In this document: positions 1 to 5,240 of the stretch, in pieces | Position numbering within the stretch: position 1 is the first letter of the stretch | Layout of the letters: each line of letters begins with the position of its first letter | From: Nanobdellota archaeon | Lineage (GTDB): Archaea; Nanobdellota; Nanobdellia; Woesearchaeales; GW2011-AR9 | Assembly (NCBI GenBank): GCA_030695605.1 | Contig: JAUYQE010000066.1 | Coordinates: 1-9,818, forward strand | Length of the DNA: 9,818 nucleotides | Direction: 5' to 3' | Translations under genes and position numbers: made by a program | Notes under the pieces: model-generated | The model's input: the letters and a program-made list of their open reading frames with translations, nothing else | What the model was told of the DNA's origin: nothing | Database searches by the model: none

Positions 1-1
1 C

Positions 2-499
2 AAAACCGTGCTCTTTTTTACACCGCTCACGGAGCCGCAGGAAAAGGCGCTGCAATTTCTGGATGGAAATCTCGCAGAAATTCCGTACTCGCTCACTCCC
101 GAGGAGCGTTCGCACTTGGTGGATGTAGAAAGAGTTATGACGAGTATCAATGCCGTTTTTTATGTGCTCTTACTCACTCTCACTATTCTCTTAACATATA
201 CCCGAAAACAGCCGCTCTTCCAGAAAAAACTCTTCCGCTGTGGCGGCATAGCAACGGTAACCTTTGGCTTTATTCTGCTTCTCTTTATGCTCTTCTCTTT
301 TACCTCCTCATTCACTCTATTCCATCAGCTCTTCTTCCCGCAGGGAAACTGGCTGTTTCCGGAAAACTCTTTCCTGATCCAAACCTTTCCGCTTTCTTTT
401 TTTATCACTGCTGCCCGGAATATCTTCCTCGTCCTGCTGGCTCTGGGAAGCCTTTTTATACTCCTATCTCTTCTCTGGAAGCATGATCGTCCGAGCTGA
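2..499 (+). CDS. DUF1461/TIGR01906-type integral membrane protein, 5' truncated by the window edge
   Basis: The reading frame is open to the left edge, so the true start and probably the first membrane segment lie outside. From the GTG at 8 the visible part is 163 residues. A soluble stretch ending around LTPEERSHLVDVERVM is followed by a membrane segment (about residues 48-65), a second (about 79-101), then an FHQLFFPQGNWLFP stretch and LIQTFP, and a last membrane segment (about 132-157). The FHxxFFPxGNWxFPxxSxLIxxFP block is what I recognise as the hallmark of the DUF1461 (TIGR01906) membrane family, whose biochemical role is unknown to me. It overlaps the next small membrane gene by 17 nt, so the two are probably translated from one transcript that also carries triosephosphate isomerase. 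Confidence 0.8.
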   Translation, partial: KTVLFFTPLTEPQEKALQFLDGNLAEIPYSLTPEERSHLVDVERVMTSINAVFYVLLLTLTILLTYTRKQPLFQKKLFRCGGIATVTFGFILLLFMLFSFTSSFTLFHQLFFPQGNWLFPENSFLIQTFPLSFFITAARNIFLVLLALGSLFILLSLLWKHDRPS

Positions 500-704
500 A
501 GGATTAAAAGCGTGGCTGCTTGTTCTGGTGGTTTCTTTAGGAGTGCTTGTCTTGCTCATTATCGTATTCCAAATTCTGATGTTCCTTCTTCCCATTATCC
601 TCGTGCTCTTGCTTATGGGTTATTTGTTCCGGAAAATGAATGCCGCCAAGAAAACAGGAAAGAAAAAAGATTTCGTTGACGTCAAATTTAAAATGAAAAG
701 ATGA
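483..704 (+). CDS. Small two-segment membrane protein of unknown function
   Basis: This is a 73-residue protein. Two strongly hydrophobic segments (about residues 11-30 and 32-49, nearly continuous with a Pro-Ile break) form a probable helical hairpin, followed by a Lys/Arg-rich tail ending KKKDFVDVKFKMKR that should lie in the cytoplasm by the positive-inside rule. The ATG at 483 lies inside the end of the DUF1461-type gene, a 17-nt overlap, and the stop is 21 nt before triosephosphate isomerase. No recognisable family. The overlap and tight spacing argue that it is a real operon member. Confidence 0.6.
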   Translation: MIVRAEGLKAWLLVLVVSLGVLVLLIIVFQILMFLLPIILVLLLMGYLFRKMNAAKKTGKKKDFVDVKFKMKR

Positions 705-725
705 GGTGTTATCATCACCGAAACC

Positions 726-1382
726 ATGAAGCCGCTCATCCTCATCAACTTCAAAACGTATCCTGAAGCGCTGGGAAAGGACGGCGTGTTGTTCGCAAGA
801 AAACTCGCTGTGGTGCGGACGAAGAAGTATGAAATTGCTCTCTCCCCATCGCTTTTAACGCTTCCATTGCTCTCCATACAGCCTTCATTCCCTTTCTTTG
901 CCCAGCATGTCGATCCTTTCGAGCCGGGAGCACATACGGGAAGCATTTCTCCTGAAGAGCTGAAAGCTCTCGGAGTTCGGGGAACAATTCTCAATCATTC
1001 TGAAAAGAAAGTTTCGTTTTCGATGCTAAAAGCCACCATCCGCCGCTGCCAGAAAGTACGATTGCAGATGGTGCTTTGTGCCGCAACGCCTCTTGAAGCG
1101 AAGAAGCTGCTCCCTTTAAAGCCAGACTATCTTGCCTATGAGCCGAAGGGACTCATTGGAGGGAATATCTCTGTAACAAAAGCGCGGCCAGCAATCATTA
1201 CGACTGTCGTTGAGCTCTCCCAAAAAATAAGCCCTGAAACAAAAGTCCTCTGTGGCGCTGGCGTTCATTCCCGAGAAGATGTGCAGCGTGCGTTAGAGCT
1301 GGGCTGTCACGGCGTGCTGCTGAGCCATGCAGTGGTCTTAGCAAAAAATCCACAGAAATTTTTGCAGGAATTGGTCTCTTAA
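726..1382 (+). CDS. tpiA: Triosephosphate isomerase, archaeal type
   Basis: A 218-residue cytoplasmic enzyme that interconverts dihydroxyacetone phosphate and glyceraldehyde 3-phosphate in glycolysis/gluconeogenesis. The (beta/alpha)8 signature residues are visible: N8 and K10 in ILINFK at the first strand, the electrophilic His91 in ILNHSEK, and the catalytic base Glu139 in AYEPKGLIGG, followed by the phosphate-binding CGAGV (176-180) and GVLLSHAVV (196-204). The length fits the compact archaeal form (about 220 residues) rather than the roughly 250-residue bacterial/eukaryotic form. An in-frame TGA at 702-704 and the absence of other start codons make ATG 726 the only start. A GAGGTG at 704-709 is Shine-Dalgarno-like but unusually far (16 nt) from it. 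It closes the left-hand operon and converges on the lipoprotein gene 33 nt downstream. Confidence 0.95.
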   Translation: MKPLILINFKTYPEALGKDGVLFARKLAVVRTKKYEIALSPSLLTLPLLSIQPSFPFFAQHVDPFEPGAHTGSISPEELKALGVRGTILNHSEKKVSFSMLKATIRRCQKVRLQMVLCAATPLEAKKLLPLKPDYLAYEPKGLIGGNISVTKARPAIITTVVELSQKISPETKVLCGAGVHSREDVQRALELGCHGVLLSHAVVLAKNPQKFLQELVS

Positions 1383-1415
1383 TGGTGCGTGTCGAGACGT
1401 TTACCGTCAATAATT

Positions 1416-2153
1416 TTACTCTTCTAATCTTTTTCCAATATCCGACCAGGCTGCTTCCCGCACCATGATAGCTCTTTCTTCAGCAGTAATGATCGCTGAA
1501 GCATACAGCTCGTTTGCGTACTGCGCCACACAGCTGACATACATCCCCTGCGTCCGCCAGCCACCGATGCCGTTGCCACAGTCTTCCCGTCGCGTCGTTT
1601 CATTCTCCAGGCAGGGCACGGGACAGATGAGCAAGCCATCACAGTCTTCATCTGCAAAATTTCCTGGAAGATCGTATGCTGCGCAAATCTCTGGCGGAAG
1701 GCTATCAGAAGTGCTTCCATCGCCTTCTGGCGGGAAATACGTATCTTGCTGTTCAGAATTTTCCTCAATGTCGCTTCCCGCATCAGGTGTTGGGGGAACA
1801 TATGCTTCAGGAGGAAAGGGCTGGGAGGAAGAAGAGCTGTCATACTCCACCAGAGCATCCACTCCTGTTGCTGCATCAGTTTCAGGCTGTTCAGGAGCAT
1901 ACCACCCATTTTCTTCAGCGGGATGAGCTTGATCATACGGCGTGGCAATCACATCCAAGAATTGTGGCACATCCGAAAAACGAGGGAGGTCTGGAATCCG
2001 GAAATCCCGTGCTGCATCAATGGACAGCCGTTCTTCCTGTCCGGCATCCACCGCTTCCTGATGGCTTACGCCCGGTTGGATCGGCTCCTGGCAAGCTGCC
2101 AAAAGAGCACACAGCCCGGCTTGGGAAATAAAGGCATACAAAGAAGTTACCAT
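1416..2153 (-). CDS. Acidic, Pro/Ser-rich lipoprotein with a DEDCDG metal-binding-like motif
   Basis: A 245-residue predicted exported lipoprotein. A hydrophobic N-terminus ends in the lipobox LLAAC with Cys21 as the lipid-carrying residue; unusually, there is no Lys/Arg before the hydrophobic core. Residues 25-155 are low-complexity and rich in Asp, Glu, Pro and Ser, typical of a flexible surface stalk. The C-terminal part is Cys-rich (C157, C171, C177, C181, C192, C208) and contains NFADEDCDGLLIC (165-177), which resembles the DxDxDCDG calcium or metal-binding motif of MopE-like surface proteins. That resemblance is by eye only. The gene is monocistronic and transcribed against triosephosphate isomerase. 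A TATA box about 28 nt upstream of the ATG, with no Shine-Dalgarno, points to a leaderless mRNA. Confidence 0.75.
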   Translation of the reverse strand: MVTSLYAFISQAGLCALLAACQEPIQPGVSHQEAVDAGQEERLSIDAARDFRIPDLPRFSDVPQFLDVIATPYDQAHPAEENGWYAPEQPETDAATGVDALVEYDSSSSSQPFPPEAYVPPTPDAGSDIEENSEQQDTYFPPEGDGSTSDSLPPEICAAYDLPGNFADEDCDGLLICPVPCLENETTRREDCGNGIGGWRTQGMYVSCVAQYANELYASAIITAEERAIMVREAAWSDIGKRLEE

Positions 2154-2176
2154 TTTTTTTGAAGGCTTAGGCAGGT

Positions 2177-2185
2177 ATTATAAAG
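2177..2185 (-). promoter_or_regulatory. TATA box for the acidic lipoprotein gene, predicted leaderless
   Basis: On the minus strand this reads CTTTATAAT. Its centre is about 28 nt from the A of the start codon at 2153, the usual archaeal TATA-to-start-site distance, so transcription should begin at or next to the ATG. The 30 nt before the ATG contain no purine-rich ribosome-binding site, which fits a leaderless message. Confidence 0.6.
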
Positions 2186-2238
2186 CTTATGAAATGGCTC
2201 TTCTTTTTACCCATTACAATATCACTGTTCTGCAAGAG

Positions 2239-2251
2239 AAATCTATTTAAA
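2239..2251 (+). promoter_or_regulatory. Strong TATA-type promoter upstream of the hairpin region
   Basis: AAATCTATTTAAA is identical over 13 nt to the promoter just ahead of tRNA-Val (7495-7507). It is preceded by purine-rich AGAG, BRE-like. Transcription would start near 2272-2278, just upstream of the hairpin at 2289-2321. No protein-coding start follows within 250 nt, so the product is either a small RNA or a long leader for the coiled-coil gene. Confidence 0.5.
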
Positions 2252-2273
2252 CGAACCACCTCGACCAGCTTAC

Positions 2274-2336
2274 CATTTATCGCCCATCGAGGGAACATCC
2301 ATCTCTGATGGATGGGCCCTCTTCTTTCTCTTTTTC
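2274..2336 (+). ncRNA. Candidate small RNA or leader element: hairpin plus T-run
   Basis: A hairpin of CATCCATC (2296-2303), triloop TCT and GATGGATG (2307-2314) is a perfect 8-bp stem. It is extended by GAGGG (2289-2293) paired with CCCTC (2317-2321) across an AA/GG internal loop. A pyrimidine-rich tract with five consecutive T (2322-2336) follows, as expected of a transcript end. A strong TATA element lies about 25 nt before the proposed start. A mutually exclusive pairing, GCCCATC (2282-2288) with GATGGGC (2311-2317), is also possible. It lies in a divergent intergenic region without coding potential. It could equally be a terminator or an attenuator for the gene at 2536. I do not recognise an RNA family. 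Confidence 0.4.
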
Positions 2337-2444
2337 ACAATCAGGAGGAAAATTTGCTTCTTTTCTGATACAACAGCGAAGATAAAGCGTTATAAAGCCT
2401 AAAAACGGAAAATAAGCCCTCTTTGTAAGTATTCTTGAAAGTGT

Positions 2445-2454
2445 CTTTTTAAAG
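2445..2454 (+). promoter_or_regulatory. TATA-like element for the coiled-coil/lipoprotein operon
   Basis: CTTTTTAAAG lies 82 nt ahead of the favoured start codon at 2536, predicting a start site near 2476 and a leader of about 60 nt with a Shine-Dalgarno. A weaker candidate, GTTATAAAG, lies at 2390-2398. The choice between them is by eye. Confidence 0.35.
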
Positions 2455-2535
2455 TTCTGCGTTTGGGCTTCTCTGCAGCATGGCGGCGAAAAGCCATGAA
2501 TACCCATGATCAACAAAACAACAGGGAGGATGCAA

Positions 2536-3816
2536 ATGGCAATGAAAAAACTTGTTTCGGTGGCGGTGTTTATACTCTTCTTGCTGAGCGTACTGCCCAG
2601 CGGATTGGCGTATGACGGCGAGAAAGATGAATTCAAAGAGAGTACCGATAGAGAGAATCGTGAAGAGAGTATTGTAAAGACCGTGCAACGAGCTCAAGAA
2701 CGGGCAGAACTTTTCCGCGAGAAGACAGAAGCCCGCTTAGAACAGGTGGAGAAGCATGCGGATCGTGCTGAAGAACAGCTTGTAGAGCGCGCTGAGAAAG
2801 CCAAAGAGCGCATAGATGGCCTGCAGGAAAAAGTCGCAGAACGCCGCGAAGCAGCGCAGGAGAAGCTCGCTGCAGCAAAAGAAAGATATCACGAAGCGAA
2901 AGAACGCTATGAAGAGCAGAAGCAGCGCGTTTCTGAGCTGAAAGACCAGTTCCAAAGATGTACGAAAGCTAACGAAACTGCCAACGTTTCTGATGGCTGT
3001 AAAACAGCAGAAGACACCCTTAAAGAGGGCGCGCAAAAGCATCTGCTGAATATCTTAACGGTCATGGAACGGACGCTGGAGCGCCTGGAAGAGCGCGTGA
3101 GCAATACCACGGGCATTGCTGATGAAGACCGAAGCGCAGCTTTAGAGAGCATCGCTGCTTTGCAGCAGCGTGTTGACGAACAGCAAGCTGCTGTTGAAAA
3201 TAGTACGGTTTCCCAGAAAGAAGCGGTGAAAGCAGCGAAGGAGCTGTGGAAGGATATCAAGCGCGAGCAGAAAGCAATCGTGGCTTTGCTCGTGCAGGAT
3301 AAATCTGCAGCGCTCCTTGAAAAGCACCGGGGATTAGAACGGAGCATGGAAGCAAGGATTGCCAGCATCGAACGGGCAGGCGGCGATGCGACGGAACTGA
3401 AAGCTATTTTAGAGCGCTTCCGGGCACAGACAGCAGAACTTGAAGAAGCCTATGCGGATGCGAAAGCCCATTGGCAGCTGGCTCGCGGTTCAGAAAAGCG
3501 CGAAGCCTGGGAAGCCTGGCGGGATGCCCAGAAAGAATTCCGGGATGGTCTAAAAGAATCACGGGAAATTTTGCGGGAATTCGTGCGGAAGTTTGTCGAG
3601 CTGAAGAAAGAACTGGGTAGTGCAGAAAGTGCTGAAAGCAATGAGACGGAAGAGACAGATGGCACTGAACAGGGTACTAACCAGAGTGATGAAAATGTTG
3701 GAAACGAGACGGATGATGGCGCTGATGCTGGCGAAACTGCAGAGAATGAAACCAGCGACGGCAATACTGAAGCAGGAAATGGAGTAGGGGGAGAGGCAAA
3801 TGAGACCGCTGCATAA
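2536..3816 (+). CDS. Secreted long coiled-coil protein with acidic sequon-rich tail
   Basis: I favour the ATG at 2536 (426 residues) because GGGAGG (2524-2529) sits 6 nt ahead of it; ATGs at 2506, 2530 and 2542 are in frame. A signal peptide (MAMKKL, hydrophobic core to about residue 21, cleavage after GLA-25) exports the protein. Residues 30-140 and 170-362 are almost wholly charged Glu/Lys/Arg/Ala/Gln helix with heptad character, i.e. long coiled coils. They are separated by a segment with a Cys pair (C142, C155) that could form a disulfide. Residues 363-426 form an acidic low-complexity tail. N-x-S/T sequons occur at N146, N190, N222, N369, N382, N390, N404 and N422. No membrane anchor is present. 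The next gene, a tiny lipoprotein, overlaps the 3' end by 17 nt, so the two may act together at the cell surface. Function unknown. Confidence 0.75.
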   Translation: MAMKKLVSVAVFILFLLSVLPSGLAYDGEKDEFKESTDRENREESIVKTVQRAQERAELFREKTEARLEQVEKHADRAEEQLVERAEKAKERIDGLQEKVAERREAAQEKLAAAKERYHEAKERYEEQKQRVSELKDQFQRCTKANETANVSDGCKTAEDTLKEGAQKHLLNILTVMERTLERLEERVSNTTGIADEDRSAALESIAALQQRVDEQQAAVENSTVSQKEAVKAAKELWKDIKREQKAIVALLVQDKSAALLEKHRGLERSMEARIASIERAGGDATELKAILERFRAQTAELEEAYADAKAHWQLARGSEKREAWEAWRDAQKEFRDGLKESREILREFVRKFVELKKELGSAESAESNETEETDGTEQGTNQSDENVGNETDDGADAGETAENETSDGNTEAGNGVGGEANETAA

Positions 3817-4015
3817 AAGCATGCTGGCGGCGCTCTCTCTTTTCTTTATTGTTTTCCTGCTCGGCTGTGCACGGGAAGTGCCGGAAGAGACCGTGGAGAG
3901 CGCGGCGGATAGCCTGGGAGATGATTTTCAAGAGCTTGAAGAATTTGATGATTTGGCGCAGGAACTGGATGAGGATGTGCTGAAGGAGTTGGAAGAGTTG
4001 GAAGGATTGGGGTGA
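3800..4015 (+). CDS. Small acidic lipoprotein, translationally coupled to the coiled-coil gene
   Basis: A 71-residue product. The N-terminus MRPLHK is followed by a hydrophobic core and the lipobox FLLGC (Cys23), then a mature part of only about 48 residues that is nearly all Glu/Asp/Leu (DDFQELEEFDDLAQELDED, then leucine/glutamate heptads) and likely a short amphipathic or coiled helix. GGGGGAGAGG (3786-3795) just ahead of the ATG is a good ribosome-binding site. It overlaps the upstream coiled-coil gene by 17 nt. A reasonable inference is that it anchors or partners that secreted coiled coil. No family recognised. Confidence 0.65.
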   Translation: MRPLHKSMLAALSLFFIVFLLGCAREVPEETVESAADSLGDDFQELEEFDDLAQELDEDVLKELEELEGLG

Positions 4016-4046
4016 AAAAGAAGTTTTCGCAATGCAGTCATTTATC

Positions 4047-4475
4047 TTAGTCGGTCAAACTTAAAGCGCCTTCGTCACGACTTATCGTTAAAGCACCTCC
4101 TAACCCTTCTCTGAAGAGTGAGAGCGCACCGGGACGCTCAACTACAACTTCAACTTTATGCGCATGTAACCAATAGCGAGAGTCGTGATTCGATCCTTCT
4201 ATATTCCCTTTAACACAAATGAGTTCATTTCTTTCAACTGCTTGATTCAGTTATTCTGTGAGAGAAGAAGAAAAACCGAAGCAGCGAAATGAAACATCGG
4301 GAGCTTTCATATCTTCTAGTCGATAAACCCCCCAGGTGATCGATGGTTTTTCAACTCTTCCTATTACTTCGACTGGTAAATATCTGAATTCCCCATCTGT
4401 GGTGCTGTAACCGTTCTTCTCTTCTTGAAAGCTTCTTTGCGCTTCAGCTATCGTCATTTTTTGATATTCAACCAT
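4047..4475 (-). pseudogene. Gene split by an in-frame TAA; OB-fold-like protein, N-terminal 74 and C-terminal 67 codons
   Basis: The frame opens at ATG 4475 (MVEYQKMTIAEAQ) with a GAGGAG ribosome-binding site upstream, and runs 74 codons to TAA at 4253-4251. In exactly the same frame it continues for 67 more sense codons to TAA at 4049-4047. The second half has no ATG near its start, so it is unlikely to be translated independently. Joined, the pattern of alternating hydrophobic strands (YLPVEVIGRVEKP, WGVYRLEDMK, VSFRCFGFSSSL, then NELICVKGNIEG and YWLHAHKVEVVVE) resembles an OB-fold nucleic-acid-binding module; this is my reading, not a match. The tail carries three GAL[ST][LI] units (GALSLFREGLG, GALTISRDE, GALSLTD). 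It lies 25 nt behind the 160-residue gene. The cause could be a nonsense mutation, readthrough or a sequencing error. Confidence 0.6.
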
Positions 4476-4500
4476 CTTATTTCTCTAAGCTCCTCTACAT

Positions 4501-4983
4501 CTATTCTCTAAACACATATTCCCCATTTTCTTCGTAAACAACTTGTCCGCAGAACGGATCGTTTGGTTGGTATAATGGCGTTTGATACGCCTGATTAAGC
4601 AGGGCTGCTACTTCATCAGCAGCTCTCTGATTTGTTTCACCGGGATAGGTCGCTTGGAGCACGTAATTTATGCCTGCTTGTTTTGCATCCTGAGCCAGTC
4701 CAGTTAATCGTTCATCGCCTTGGACTTTCTCCGGTCCCTTAACTAACGCGAGTTCTAAAGCAGAAGGAGTTTGAGCCAGTTCACAAATGAACGGTAATTC
4801 GGCTTTAACATCTGGCTTGGGAGCTGCGCAGTAAAAAAAAGCGTAGGCTGTTCCAACAGTTTCTTCTGAGCGGGCGATTATCTCATTTTTGATGCAGGCC
4901 ATTTGATAATCTTCAACTGCACCTGATTCTCGCCACTTCTTCCAAAATCTCGGATCATTTTTTTTGCTTTGGTTGACAGTCAT
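4501..4983 (-). CDS. Uncharacterised 160-residue cytoplasmic protein
   Basis: I start at ATG 4983 (MTVNQSKKNDPRFWKKW) because GAGGGG lies 8 nt ahead of it; an upstream ATG at 5019 would add 12 residues and place that site inside the gene. There is no signal peptide or membrane segment. The N-terminus is basic and Trp-rich (PRFWKKWRES). The remainder looks alpha/beta, with AYAFFYCAAPKP (47-58), ELAQTPSALELALVKGP (68-84), a possible helix-strand unit QDAKQAGINYVLQATYPG (98-115) and a helix DEVAALLNQAYQ (123-134). I do not recognise a family. It is the first gene of a two-gene minus-strand unit with the interrupted OB-like gene. Confidence 0.65.
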   Translation of the reverse strand: MTVNQSKKNDPRFWKKWRESGAVEDYQMACIKNEIIARSEETVGTAYAFFYCAAPKPDVKAELPFICELAQTPSALELALVKGPEKVQGDERLTGLAQDAKQAGINYVLQATYPGETNQRAADEVAALLNQAYQTPLYQPNDPFCGQVVYEENGEYVFRE

Positions 4984-5034
4984 TTTTATTCCCCTCTCTT
5001 TTTTGTTTTCATAGAGCATAAAATAGCTTCATTC

Positions 5035-5042
5035 TTTATAAA
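5035..5042 (-). promoter_or_regulatory. TATA box for the 160-residue gene
   Basis: TTTATAAA preceded on the minus strand by CGAAAAG (BRE-like). The start site should fall near 5012, giving a leader of about 30 nt that contains the GAGGGG ribosome-binding site. Confidence 0.6.
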
Positions 5043-5194
5043 CTTTTCGATTAATTTCTCACTTTTGAGTAACAACCTAACTGAAAATTGCACTCTTATT
5101 TCCTATCACCCCGAACCTCCCCAACGGGAAGAAAAAGCCTTGAAAAGCGAAACACCCTGACCAAAATGTCTCACTTCCAACCGAAACCATTAAA

Positions 5195-5202
5195 TTTATA
5201 AA
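5195..5202 (+). promoter_or_regulatory. TATA box for the nucleotidyltransferase/HEPN gene
   Basis: TTTATAAA, with a purine-containing CCGAAACC block upstream. It lies 39-46 nt before the ATG at 5241, predicting a very short leader (about 10-16 nt) without a clear Shine-Dalgarno. The 220-nt divergent region between this gene and the minus-strand unit otherwise shows only AT-rich sequence. Confidence 0.55.
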
Positions 5203-5240
5203 AGATCACTATACTTCAATCATTATATTATTGTGACACT

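Noticed and set aside
2295..2314. C/D-box snoRNA motifs in the hairpin
   Set aside because: CTGA and TGATG occur only as part of the stem; no box C/box D pair with correct spacing and terminal stem.
2343..2365. GGAGG followed by a TTG as a small gene start
   Set aside because: The frame from this TTG reaches a stop after a few codons.
2277..2636. 119-residue minus-strand frame across the intergenic hairpin and signal-peptide region
   Set aside because: It is antisense to the signal peptide of the coiled-coil gene, includes the hairpin and T-run, and looks non-coding in composition.
4016..4250. Apparent gene-free gap
   Set aside because: Reading the minus strand shows it is the in-frame continuation of the interrupted gene (to 4047), so it is annotated there.
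4969..5160. 63-residue plus-strand frame between divergent genes
   Set aside because: It overlaps the start and promoter of the minus-strand gene and has no ribosome-binding site or protein-like pattern.
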